Below, in pieces: positions 53,424 through 63,052 of a DNA stretch of 64,000 bases. Below the pieces are notes generated by a model, which made no database searches, was not told the DNA's origin, and worked only from the letters and a program-made list of their open reading frames with translations. Numbering within the stretch: the first letter of the stretch is position 1; the number at the start of each line of letters is the position of its first letter. Where the stretch lies: assembly GCA_027577595.1 (NCBI GenBank), contig JANBRJ010000015.1, positions 183,379 to 247,378 on the forward strand, in the 5' to 3' direction. The translations under genes and the position numbers were made by a program. The DNA is from Coemansia sp. RSA 487 (taxonomy: Eukaryota > Kickxellomycota > Kickxellomycetes > Kickxellales > Kickxellaceae).

Positions 53424-56204
53424 ATGACTTCCTTCCAAGACCTGCTCGGCGGCGGGCAAGACACCAACACCAACACCGACGCTAATGACACATCCAACTC
53501 CATCAAGACATTCGTATCCTCAGTATGCATCAACATCGCCATTGCTCTCTTACTTTTCCTTGCATTCTGCATCCTGCGACCGCGGTTTCGGCGCGTGTAT
53601 GCACCACGCACATATGCAGTCGAGAAGGCGCGACGGTCCGAGCCAGTAGGAACCGGGCTGTTTTCGTGGATCCCCGCAGCGCTCCGCGTGCCGGACCGCG
53701 AGATAATCAAGCGTGTCGGCCTGGACACGTACATGTTTCTGCGCACCATCCGCACAATGTTCATCATGTTTCTTGCTATAAGCGTGCTGTCGGCAGGCAC
53801 CATGCTGCCGGTCAATATACTGGGCACGAAGGGCCAGACCGGGCTAAACGCTCTGTCGATGGGTAACGTGGACGAAAAGAGCCCGTGGCTGTGGGTGCAC
53901 GTGGGCTTCTTTGCGATTTCGGTCCTCTGGACGCTGCGGTGCATTGTAGGCGAGCTCCGGATCTATACGCAGCTCCGTATGTGGTGGCTCACGCACCCGG
54001 AGAACGCAGCCAAGGCCGGGGCGTCGACCATTCTGGTTTCGCACGTGCCCGAAACGCTGACCCGCAAGGAGCACAGGCTGCGCGAGCTATTTGACGAGTT
54101 CCCAGGCGGCGTGCGGCAGGTGTTTGTCAACAGGTCGTCCAAGGAGCTGGCAGCCAGCGTCAAGAAGCGCGACAAGCTGGCCAAGAAGCTCGAGAAAACA
54201 CTGACCGCCTATGCGGTGCAATGCACCAAAGCATTCGAGAGAGCCGCAGAGCACAGACAAGAGTATGTGCAGCCGCCACGCCCCATGCTGCGCAAGAAGC
54301 TTCTGGGCGTGGTGCCGTGTGTGGGCACAAAGGTTGAGGCCATCGAGTACTATGCGTCGGAGATGGCCATGTGCAACCACTTTATCGCGCAAAGCAGCAA
54401 GGATCTGGACCACTTCGTGAGGGAGCCGTCGGCGCTAGTGATGTTCAACAAGCCCGTGGCTGCGCACATGGCGGCGCAGACGGTGCTCGACTATCGGCCG
54501 TTCTCAATGAGCCACGTGTCGGTGGATGTGCACCCAGACGACATCCTGTGGAGCAACCTGAAGATGAGCCCTTGGGACAAGCGCATCCGTGGCTACGTGT
54601 CGTTCATTATCACTGTAGGCCTGACGGCGGTCTGGACCCTGATAACGGCGTTCCTCAGCGGTCTCGTGCAGGTGAAGAACCTGGCGCAGCTGAAGGCATT
54701 TTCGTGGCTGCAGGGCAATGCGTGGGCGTTTGGCGTGTTCAGCGGCATCGTGCCGTCGGCGGTGCTGGCGTTGCTGATGCTGGTGCTGCCGTCGGTGTTG
54801 CGGCTGCTGCTGCGGTTGGAAGGCACGCCCCGGCGGAGCCTGATCAACCTGAGGCTGCTGCACCGGCTGTACTTTTTCCAGGTGTGGAACGTGTACCTGG
54901 TGACGATCTTCTCGTCATCGATTCTGGTGATTGTGGCGAACTCGATCGACAAGCCAGACAATATCATCAGTCTCCTGCAAACGCAGGTTCCGCAGTCCGC
55001 CACCAACATCCTGACGTACGTGGTGCTGCTTGCCTTCATTGGCGCCGCCAAGGAGATCACCCAGGGCGTGCGCCTGGCTGTCCGGTACCTTGTGCCGCTT
55101 CTTTTTGCCAAGACGCCGCGTGCGCTGTACAAGGCGGAGCTGCCCAAGGCGTTCGACTGGGGCGAGCAGATCCCCACGCACTCGCTGGTGTTTCTGATGG
55201 GCTTCTCGTACTCGCTAATTGCACCCATCGTCGCTTGGTTCGTCATGGTGTACTTTGGACTGTTCTACGTGATCTACAGGTACCAGTTCCTGTACGTGTA
55301 CAACGACAAGCATTGGGTCACCGGCGGCCTGTCGTTCCCCAAGGCTGTCAAGCAGATGCTCGTGGCTGTGTACATCTCCGAGGTCTACATGGTGCTGATG
55401 ATGGTGTCAAAGCTCACCGGCAACGTCAGCTCCATTCTGCGCATCGCTGTGTCAGCGGCTGTGCTTGCGCTGACGATTGTTGTCCACCTGTACATCAACG
55501 ACGTGTACATGCCTTCTATCAACTACCTGCCTGTGAAGAAGGCGAAGGACGTCGAGCGCAATCCGCGCCGAGCCACCGATTTCCCAGACGTCATGGGCGG
55601 ATACCACAGGAAGGGACAGAGGGACTCGGGGGCCCGCGAATCGGACCCGCTGGCAGCAGAGAAGGGCAGGGCGCGCAACCACATATACGCGATGTACAGC
55701 TCCCTTGTCCCAGTGTGCATAATCGACCTGTTCCTATGGATGTTCCCCTGCGCACTGCAGCCAAAGAGCCACCAGCCCAGCACTAACAATACCAATGGCT
55801 GGGATCTGCCTGATGTCGAAGAAGGAATAAAAGAGACACGTGGATTCGCTTGCAACCCGCAGATGTCCCAGCGGCGGTCGCGGATCAGCAGCATGGTTGA
55901 CAGGCGGCCCCAGGCTTCCATGGCTGACAACGAGCTGGCGTGCGAGTTCTCAAACCCAGCGGTCCGCGCCAAGCCTGTTTGCAACCTGTGGGTGCCGCTG
56001 GCAAACGCCCGCCTGTTTGCGCGGCTCCTGTGGGAAGTCGAGTACTACGGCCAAGGAACGATTCTTGTCATCACCCACGGCACGTGGATCGACCAGAAGA
56101 GCCTCAAGGTCAAAGCCGATTTGGATTTCGTCATTGAAGATCATGAAGTCTCGGACAAGACCGAGCTGGTCCAGGCGCAGCAAAGCAGACCGCATCACTC
56201 GTAG
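53424..56204 (+). CDS. CSC1/RSN1 (DUF221, TMEM63/OSCA) mechanosensitive cation channel
   Basis: 926 residues in one exon. The first helix (CINIAIALLLFLAFCILRPR), then MLPVNILG and the second/third helices match the RSN1_TM region. A cytosolic domain of ~200 residues starts at RKEHRLRELFDEFPGG (PHM7_cyt, RNA-recognition-like fold). Seven further helices follow, with typical RSN1_7TM motifs: LPSVLRLLLRLEG then VPQSATNILTYVVLLAF, and VYFGLFYVIYRYQFLYVYND. These proteins open in response to membrane tension or hyperosmotic shock. The C-terminal tail includes another conserved patch (FANPAVRAKPVCNLWVP-like, here EFSNPAVRAKPVCNLWVPLA) seen in fungal members. Highly GC-rich codon use. Identification is secure at family level; ion selectivity is unknown. 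Confidence 0.95.
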   Translation: MTSFQDLLGGGQDTNTNTDANDTSNSIKTFVSSVCINIAIALLLFLAFCILRPRFRRVYAPRTYAVEKARRSEPVGTGLFSWIPAALRVPDREIIKRVGLDTYMFLRTIRTMFIMFLAISVLSAGTMLPVNILGTKGQTGLNALSMGNVDEKSPWLWVHVGFFAISVLWTLRCIVGELRIYTQLRMWWLTHPENAAKAGASTILVSHVPETLTRKEHRLRELFDEFPGGVRQVFVNRSSKELAASVKKRDKLAKKLEKTLTAYAVQCTKAFERAAEHRQEYVQPPRPMLRKKLLGVVPCVGTKVEAIEYYASEMAMCNHFIAQSSKDLDHFVREPSALVMFNKPVAAHMAAQTVLDYRPFSMSHVSVDVHPDDILWSNLKMSPWDKRIRGYVSFIITVGLTAVWTLITAFLSGLVQVKNLAQLKAFSWLQGNAWAFGVFSGIVPSAVLALLMLVLPSVLRLLLRLEGTPRRSLINLRLLHRLYFFQVWNVYLVTIFSSSILVIVANSIDKPDNIISLLQTQVPQSATNILTYVVLLAFIGAAKEITQGVRLAVRYLVPLLFAKTPRALYKAELPKAFDWGEQIPTHSLVFLMGFSYSLIAPIVAWFVMVYFGLFYVIYRYQFLYVYNDKHWVTGGLSFPKAVKQMLVAVYISEVYMVLMMVSKLTGNVSSILRIAVSAAVLALTIVVHLYINDVYMPSINYLPVKKAKDVERNPRRATDFPDVMGGYHRKGQRDSGARESDPLAAEKGRARNHIYAMYSSLVPVCIIDLFLWMFPCALQPKSHQPSTNNTNGWDLPDVEEGIKETRGFACNPQMSQRRSRISSMVDRRPQASMADNELACEFSNPAVRAKPVCNLWVPLANARLFARLLWEVEYYGQGTILVITHGTWIDQKSLKVKADLDFVIEDHEVSDKTELVQAQQSRPHHS

Positions 56205-56318
56205 CTGCTCTGAGAAAAAGGGCGGCTATTAATTAAACTTTATACTTTATATACTTGTTTTTATGGATATGAAAAAAAAAGGAAATATGAAAGCTATAGC
56301 TTTTGTATAAAAGCTCGC

Positions 56319-59120
56319 TTACTTCTTGGTCTTCTTGGTCTTTCTTGCTGGCTTTCTGGCCGTGGAAGCAGCCAGGTCGTATCCTCCCGCCTGCTGAGCA
56401 CCAAGGAAGCTGGCAGGATTGCTTGGATCTTCAACACGCATATCAACATCAACATCAGCATCAGCATCAGCATCAGCATCAGCGTCAGCATCCGCCAGCC
56501 CGCCACTGCTGGTGCTGGCACTTGAGGAGTACATGGTGTCGCTAGTAGCAGGCATTGCGTGTCCGCTGCGGATCTTGAGGTTGCGCAGCGCATTGAACAG
56601 GGCGTTGCTCTGCGGTCTGTAGCGCGGGGTGCCGACCTCCGAGATAAACACAGGAATGGGTCCCGGCGTGGTGGCAGGCGAGTGCGACGGAGTACCATCG
56701 ATTTTCCAATTAGCCTTCCTGAAGAACACGTCAGGCGGGGTCAGCGTGCCCAGCGCACGGCGCATATGCGAAGTTAAATAAGTCAGGCCCACCTGGTACG
56801 AGGCGTTCATCCAGCCAAAGCCCTCACGGACAACCTTCTTGAAGTCAGAGCCTACGTTTCCGTACTCCACATCGAACCGGTGCGTCATGTTGACCACATC
56901 GAACTTCTCAGGCACGCAGCCGTTGAAGTCGACAAAGGCTTGCGTGATAGTGAACAGCCAGCGATACGCGAATCGCCGTGCAACATCGACAAACCCATAG
57001 TTGTACAGCCCGTACCATGCCATGATCTGATGCGGCGCCCATCCGAACGGGAAATCCCACTGCCGGTTAGGCCGTTGCAGCGAGATCTTCCCTCGCGACT
57101 CCTCGGTTCCGCTGACCAGCCCACCGCTGACCTCAAACTTGCGGCACCCGATCTCGACAAGCCTCCGTGCCTGCGCCGGCGTTGCACACCCGGCCCACAG
57201 CGCCCAAAGCGAAGTGACGGTCTCGTACACGGATTGTTCACCCAGAGAAACATCGTAGTCAAAGTACAGACCCTTTTGTTCATTCCACATGTACTTGTTG
57301 ATGCTCAGGCGGCGGGTCTCCGAGCGCACACGCCATTCGGCAGCCGTCATCTCGCGGCCACCAGTCCACTCGAATTGACCGCCAAAGTGCTCATCCAGAG
57401 TATCGGCAATATCGACCTCGTATTTGTACAAAAGGCAGTTAAGGTCGATGGTAGCCAAGTTGGCGCACCTGCGCTCAAGCCTATACGACGTATCGTGGCC
57501 CGACTCGCGCACTGCACGGTCGTGCACGAAGAATTCGTCGAGCTCGGGTTCGTTGATTTCGTCGCTGCTGTACATTTTCTTGTACTCTTCAACGGACACG
57601 CCGAGCCGCTTGGCGAATGGTTCGACGATGTGGTCGAAATGCGTGCTCTCCGTCTCCGGCGGCATTCCTATCCCCGTGGTATGGTAGCAGCTCAAGCCTG
57701 TTTTACGATCAAACCGCGGCTCGCTGGTCCATACATCCATGTACTCTGTGATTGCGGCATCAAAGGATTTGCGCAACCATTCGTGGTTTCTTGCCTTCTC
57801 ATCTTCTGTGTTTGCCGGAAGCGCCTCAAACACTTTGAGAATCATGTCGGTCAAAAAGGGTGGCTGCGATCGAGTCAGGTAGTATGATCTGTTGGCGTTG
57901 AGGATCTTTCCGTAGTGCTTGATTTCGTATACAAAGTTGTCAATCATGTTCTTTCCCAGCTGGTACCTTCCATCGACAAGCAAGCCAAGGGCTTCGAAGT
58001 AGCTGTCCCATCCGTATTGCTCGTTGAACCGGCCACCGGGGACAACAAAGGGCAAGGGGCGGTACACCAACCCACCGTTGGCGTCATACGAGACGTCAGC
58101 AGCCAGCGATAGCACACCAAACTTCTCGTTGATCGAGTTGACGTACCGCGGAGTGATGTCCTGCGGTAGCTTGACGACCTTGATGCTCAGCTGGCTCAGG
58201 TCGCGTGCCATCTTTGTGTAGTATTCAAACGCAGGGTGATCATCAAAGGGCACATAAATGATAGGGCTTGCTCCGGGTTTGGCGTTCTTCGGATCAGCGC
58301 ATATTGCCTGGATCCCGGATTCATCCATGCACCGCACAAGTCCGTTCCAGAACACCGTGCGAATCATCCGCGAAAGCCGGTCGACGGGGTTCTCGTTCAG
58401 CCGTTCCTCGTCTATCACCACCTGGTTCATTCCATAATCGCGAGCCAACGCCATTTCTTGCAGTAGGTTGGACAACATGTATGTGCCACGGACCTCGAAT
58501 GTACGGAACCCTCCGCTGCTCTCCGTAGGCACTTTGAGTACCTTGGGGCCTGAATCCTCCACCGTGATTTGGAAATCCTTGTTCGAATCCTCTTGGTCAA
58601 GGAGTGCCTTTTCTATCACGTCAATGTCTACCAGGAACCGTCTTGGGTGCACTGACCTGACGTCTAACGATCCGCGACGGCGTAAAGTGCGGTTCCGCGC
58701 TCTCCCGCTGCCATTGTTTTCGCTGCCGCTGGTGCTGCTGCTGGTGCTGTCATCGTCGTTTTCCTCGGCATGCGGGATGTACTGCTGGTACGCTCTCTAT
58801 TTTGGACAAGAAGAATGGAAATAAAAGTTAGTTATTTTTCTTTCCTTTTGTTGCTAAAAATAGGCCCTTTCTAACGGAAATGCCACAAAGAAGAATGTGG
58901 GGACGCTCTTTTGTGCGGGAGCAGTAAGCAAACAATAATTCCTGGAGCTAGACTGTGCGCACGGGCCATCGTCTAAATTTAAAAGTCAAAATTAAGGATA
59001 GGTTACCTGGTATGAACGGGAACGGGACCTGCCTACGGCTACCGACTTTAGGGCAGCTGATCCGCTGTAATACTCTTTAGGTGGGGCGTGCACATCAACC
59101 TTTGGGACTGTGTTAGCCAT
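56319..59120 (-). CDS. NTH1: Neutral (cytosolic) trehalase, GH37, two exons
   Basis: Join on the minus strand: 59120..59007, 58796..56319; 863 residues. The 210-nt intron (GTAACC…TAG) is phase 0 and supplies the start MANTVPKVDVHAPPKEYYSG. The regulatory head has RRGS (Ser81), a PKA/14-3-3 site, and a calcium-binding EF-like loop (about 105-119, LDQEDSNKDFQITVEDSGPK), as in fungal Nth1. Trehalase signatures are PGGRFNEQYGWDSYF (about 290) and QWDFPFGWAPHQ (about 616). The enzyme hydrolyses trehalose to glucose on release from stress or dormancy. The C-terminus is extended beyond usual Nth1: an (Asp-Ala)n run and a basic tail ending RKTKKTKK. Confidence 0.95.
56442..56493. repeat. (GCATCA)n minisatellite coding for an (Asp-Ala)n run in trehalase
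   Basis: About eight ATCAGC/ATCAAC-type hexamer units in tandem. On the gene strand they encode alternating Asp-Ala then Asp-Val, near the trehalase C-terminus. The reading frame stays open because the unit is 6 nt. Length variation would change the acidic run only. Confidence 0.9.
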
Positions 59121-61483
59121 GGTATTAAAGCCCAGAAGAATTGGGGGGAGTGGTGGGTGGAGATCGAATGTTTGCAAGCTGTTGAGGAAAACGCTAGGCG
59201 ACCCAAAGTCGGTGGATTTATATAGTACTGAAAGTCTGGTTAACCAAAGTATAAATCACGTATTGTATAAAGAATGGGAAGTGAGGATAAATGAAATATT
59301 GAAGTATATTTAGGTCAGGAAACTGAAAGTGGAAAGCCAAAAAAAAGATTTATTTTTGTGTACCGACAGAAGGAAGAAAAGACAGAAAAGAAGAAAAAAG
59401 TAAAACGGGAAGGCTTTCAGGTTGTCTTGCGGAATATTTATAAGCTTATACCCAACTATGACGAATTTTGTTTGCTTTGATTCAGTTTTTGCCTGTTTAT
59501 TTTGAAAGCGCACCCAACCAACAAAAAATAAATTGCAACGTCGATTTTTCCCCAGTTGAGAGGAGATCAGCAAATGAGAATGCACCCTCCAACAAAATTT
59601 CATGTCTGATGCAGGCGGCGCACGAGTGTGACGGATATTGCTGGCCACGCTACATCACAAGCATTTGCAAGAAAAAAAATCCCAGGCAAAAGACAGTAAC
59701 GAAAATTTTCCTTCTGGCCCATGTGGAGGAAGAAAATGATGGAGGAGAATAAACATACTTTTTCCAATCGGATATGAGTCACTCGGGCGATCTGTTGCGC
59801 AAGCCTTCAGACCTGTGCCATGCACGTGCAGGGCGCCTCTTGTTTTCTTTTGTTCCTCGCTTTGCACAGCAGTAGCACTTTTTTCTTCCCTAAACACGGT
59901 CTGACACGGAGAAATAAGTGGTATCCTCTCAGCAAGAGTGGCTTTACTACTTTGCTCTTTTTTGAAAGACAAGGCTCTCAGAACACGTTCTTTTTACAAT
60001 AAAACGTTATTGTTCATGTGGTGCGACGTGGCCGTTTTCTTCAAGAGACATTCAGATATAAAAAATGTCGCCGCTTTGGCCAGCTTTTGTGTACTGCATT
60101 CACACGGTTATTGTTTGTGCTGCCCATGCACGCTTTGGCACAGTATCCGAAATGATTTGAAATTGCGCCTCTCATTGTTGAAGCGGGAATTTTTCGTCTT
60201 TTTGCTTCTTTTTCTCCGACTTTTATTGTACAGTTCAATTTCAGCGACATCAATTCTGCAACCACAAATACAACCTGCTTTCTTGCCCGTTTTTCTGTAT
60301 CCGATTAACCACGTAATGCAGAAATCCCTTACTAGAAAAAGCATCATACATCTACCATCCACCACTTTGTTTTCTCATGTTCATCATACGAGTGATCCCA
60401 CTAACAATATATGTACCAACTGATCTAATCATCATGTGTCATGTATCTAATCATAACCAAATAAACAGATCGCCTTATTCCTCTTTCTTTTCATGACAAT
60501 CCGCAAATTGTAAAAATAAATAAAAACATGAGCATGCTTCCGACATTGCATAGATATCCGTTCATTCATGTATCCCAAGCGCATCTGCATTGTATACACT
60601 GCATGCGCCCTGCCTGCATCATGTTCTGTTTATTGTTATTTATGCCGGTTTACCATCATTCACATGCAGGACATGCTCAACTGTTTATCGAATGCTCAAT
60701 GAAAAATAAAGTGGAAAGGAACGTGCTTTTGGATGATGCTGGTGATAATAATAATTTATGTGCAGCAACGAAAAATTCTGGATTATTATCACACTTGCAA
60801 TCTTAATATAGCTCACTTCTTGGCAAATATTTAATTATTTGCTCCTGATTTCGAAGAGTGAAAGTTTTTGCAGATTAATATTAGCTCCAATCATCGAATA
60901 GAATCAATGATAATGCCCAGCAGCAAACTAAAGTCGCAGATATAAAAAAAAGTTCAAAAACACGTAATAAAGTTTATAAATAAATACAATCGTCACAAGC
61001 ACTTCGCCTTGTTGAAAGGTTGAATAAAGCTTGTGACTATTTAAGAAACTGGCTTTGTCCTTTTATTTATTGAGGAATTGCAGTTTAATCACGCCGTACA
61101 CCTCTTTCACCAGGTGCTTTCTGTTTAGTTCTGTAGCATATTATTAATTCATACGCGCTAAACATGCCATACATTTACAAAACAAAAGCTGGACATTCAA
61201 AAACCCTTATGCTGCTTTCCAGACAATATACGACCAGCAGAAATACTTGCTCTAGTAAATAAATATCAATCCTTCCGATTCGGAAAATATAATTATAAAA
61301 GGTGTCACCAGCATACATAATATATTTAAAGAAAAGCTTTCTGATTTGTACTTCAATTTGGGCGGGCAAGGGAGCAAAAGCGGCTGATTAAATATAGAAC
61401 ACAAGTGCATTTGCCAATTTAATATGATTGCATATATAAATACATTTTGAAGCTGTGTTTGAATGAGACATGTTTGGCAGAAA
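59121..61483. other. Gene-poor AT-rich region right of trehalase
   Basis: About 2.4 kb. It begins with the trehalase promoter (a TATATAA box near 59216 on the minus strand). Frames at 59468-59752, 59938-60423 and 60528-60806 have no recognisable motif, and their codon use looks random. No RNA gene seen. Confidence 0.5.
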
Positions 61484-61506
61484 TATAAATGAAGACATAT
61501 TGCCCA
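61484..61506 (+). promoter_or_regulatory. TATAAA-N10-TTGCCCA upstream of micro-ORF D
   Basis: TATAAA (61484-61489) and TTGCCCA (61500-61506), 16 nt start to start, 115 nt upstream of the ATG. The same words at the same spacing stand before micro-ORF E. A later CATCATTTA is also shared with E. Confidence 0.5.
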
Positions 61507-61620
61507 TTTTCCACTTTTCCATTTCATTCTTTATCATCATTTATTTCTACTTTCAGCTCTTTTGTTCTCAGACATACGGATTAGCATCAACATAGGCACA
61601 AAACAATAATAAAATTTACC

Positions 61621-61749
61621 ATGGCCAGCAGAATCAAAGAGCTGGACTATAATCCAAATGATGAAAAGTATTTAAGCCTTGTGGGCATCGTTAGTAGAGT
61701 TATTAGTGCTAGAAGAGGCCCTAACAAATCTTTTTCAGCAAAAGAGTAA
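61621..61749 (+). CDS. Micro-ORF D, 42-residue protein (candidate)
   Basis: ATG at 61621 in a good context (TTTACCATGG), TAA at 61747-61749. The protein starts MASRIKELDYNPNDEKYLSL, has a short aliphatic middle (VGIVSRVISARR) and ends FSAKE. The upstream TATAAA-N10-TTGCCCA element and the identical length to micro-ORF E (42 residues) support it. No known domain recognised. It may also be the first exon of a larger gene or a chance ORF. Confidence 0.45.
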   Translation: MASRIKELDYNPNDEKYLSLVGIVSRVISARRGPNKSFSAKE

Positions 61750-62055
61750 AGATAGAGCCTTATCTACTGGTTTGGCAAGATTTTTGTCTTCCAATTGTTG
61801 CATTATGTGACGGATTTGCCATGGACCCAGGATAAAATAACACAGAGTAATTATTCGATATCTTGTTCCTCAAACTAGATATAAGAAGAAAAATCCTTGC
61901 CTTCCCCCGAAGACAATGACCCACGGGAAACGCTGCTCTTATATGTAATAGGGGGCCATTACATGTAGTGAACTATTTCATTGTTAGCGCTTAGTGGCTG
62001 TGCAAACCCATTGTCATGGGTTTTCCTTGCATACGACACTCACACTAGCGTGACA

Positions 62056-62570
62056 CATTATCAAAAACAACACAAAATTTCTAAAAGATGGTGTAGAAAA
62101 GTTTGCCTTCTCAAATGGTATTGTAAATCTGAATTTTTCTATTTGAGAGATGCCATTGATTCAATTGGCCATTTTATTGACAAAGGGTTGATGCCTAGTC
62201 AGTTGGTGGCCGGTGCAAGAAAAATTTCCAAAGCACAAACATATACCTTTAGCAATTAACCAAATTTTATCATTTTATATTATTTTGGCCCCAATAAATA
62301 CCTTTATTCATGATTTAATGCCAGAAATTTTGTTACAAATAAAAGTCTTGACGGAACTAAAGTTCCTTGTCTTTATTTTTCATAAAAACTGGCTTTTGTA
62401 GCCATAAAAACACTACAACAATTAAACTTGGGATTGTGACTCAGCTTGCGAATTGCAAGCTGATTATTATCACAAACTTGCACTTTCTTAAATTTATCCA
62501 CAGCATACACTCAAAAATCTTTAGGCTTCAGGCAGCACTGCATGGCAAAGTGCAACTAACAAAGTAGTGT
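62056..62570 (+). pseudogene. Possible decayed coding remnant, family not recognised
   Basis: Three overlapping plus-strand frames in succession read like pieces of one protein broken by frameshifts: RKVCLLKWYCKSEFFYLRDA then IGHFIDKGLMPSQLV (frame starting at 61981), then FIHDLMPEILLQIKVLTELK (frame at 62213), then KLGIVTQLANCKLIIITNLH (frame at 62367). The last two have a leucine-rich look. No domain could be named and there is no intact start. Chance frames in AT-rich DNA are a real alternative. Confidence 0.25.
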
Positions 62571-62682
62571 ACCCTTGTGAATACACCAAAGCTGAAAATC
62601 CAGAAATGGGAATTTATATTTTGGGAACATTTTTTTTATCTGCGCAGGCGCTCATTTCTAAATACAAAATTATATTTTGTAT

Positions 62683-62723
62683 AAATATATATGTGTATAT
62701 ATATACATATATATATATATATA
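62683..62723. repeat. (TA)n dinucleotide microsatellite
   Basis: An alternating TA tract with a few GT/CA interruptions, able to form cruciforms. It lies 80 bp upstream of the micro-ORF E TATA box. Confidence 0.9.
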
Positions 62724-62804
62724 ATTGGTAGAGGAATGGGAAACAATTCCCTAATTTAAATATCTTGCAGAGTATTAGCTTAACTGGGTCTGGCTAGCAA
62801 ATAA

Positions 62805-62827
62805 TATAAAAGGAATATTGTTGCCCA
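62805..62827 (+). promoter_or_regulatory. TATAAA-N10-TTGCCCA upstream of micro-ORF E
   Basis: TATAAA (62805-62810) and TTGCCCA (62821-62827), 16 nt start to start. Further on, TTACCAACTCTT (62848 region) matches a 12-mer upstream of micro-ORF B, and CATCATTTA matches one upstream of micro-ORF D. Confidence 0.5.
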
Positions 62828-62923
62828 CTTTTTTTAAGCAAACATATTACCAACTCTTATTTATCCTTCCCATTATTTTCATCATTTACAAAAGGTAATA
62901 TCATAATTGCAAATAATTAAAAA

Positions 62924-63052
62924 ATGCCCAATACCGGTCCGATTGAGCAGAACTATACTCTAGCAGAGGCAAGTGCCCAAAGCCTTGATGCAGCAATCAA
63001 TACTAGGGATAATGGCAATAAGCGCCGTACTCCTGCGCTAAAAAAGAAATAA
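62924..63052 (+). CDS. Micro-ORF E, 42-residue hydrophilic basic-tailed protein (candidate)
   Basis: ATG at 62924, TAA at 63050-63052. It begins MPNTGPIEQNYTLAEASAQS and ends in a basic tail (NKRRTPALKKK), with no Cys or Trp and no membrane segment. Same length as micro-ORF D. The TATAAA-N10-TTGCCCA element is 97-119 nt upstream. It lies between the two inverted repeats. No known family; the basic tail could be a nuclear targeting signal, which is speculation. Chance ORF possible. Confidence 0.45.
   Translation: MPNTGPIEQNYTLAEASAQSLDAAINTRDNGNKRRTPALKKK

Noticed and set aside
60528-60806. 92-codon ORF with His/Cys-rich start
   Set aside because: No recognisable domain or promoter element; random-looking codon use in AT-rich DNA.
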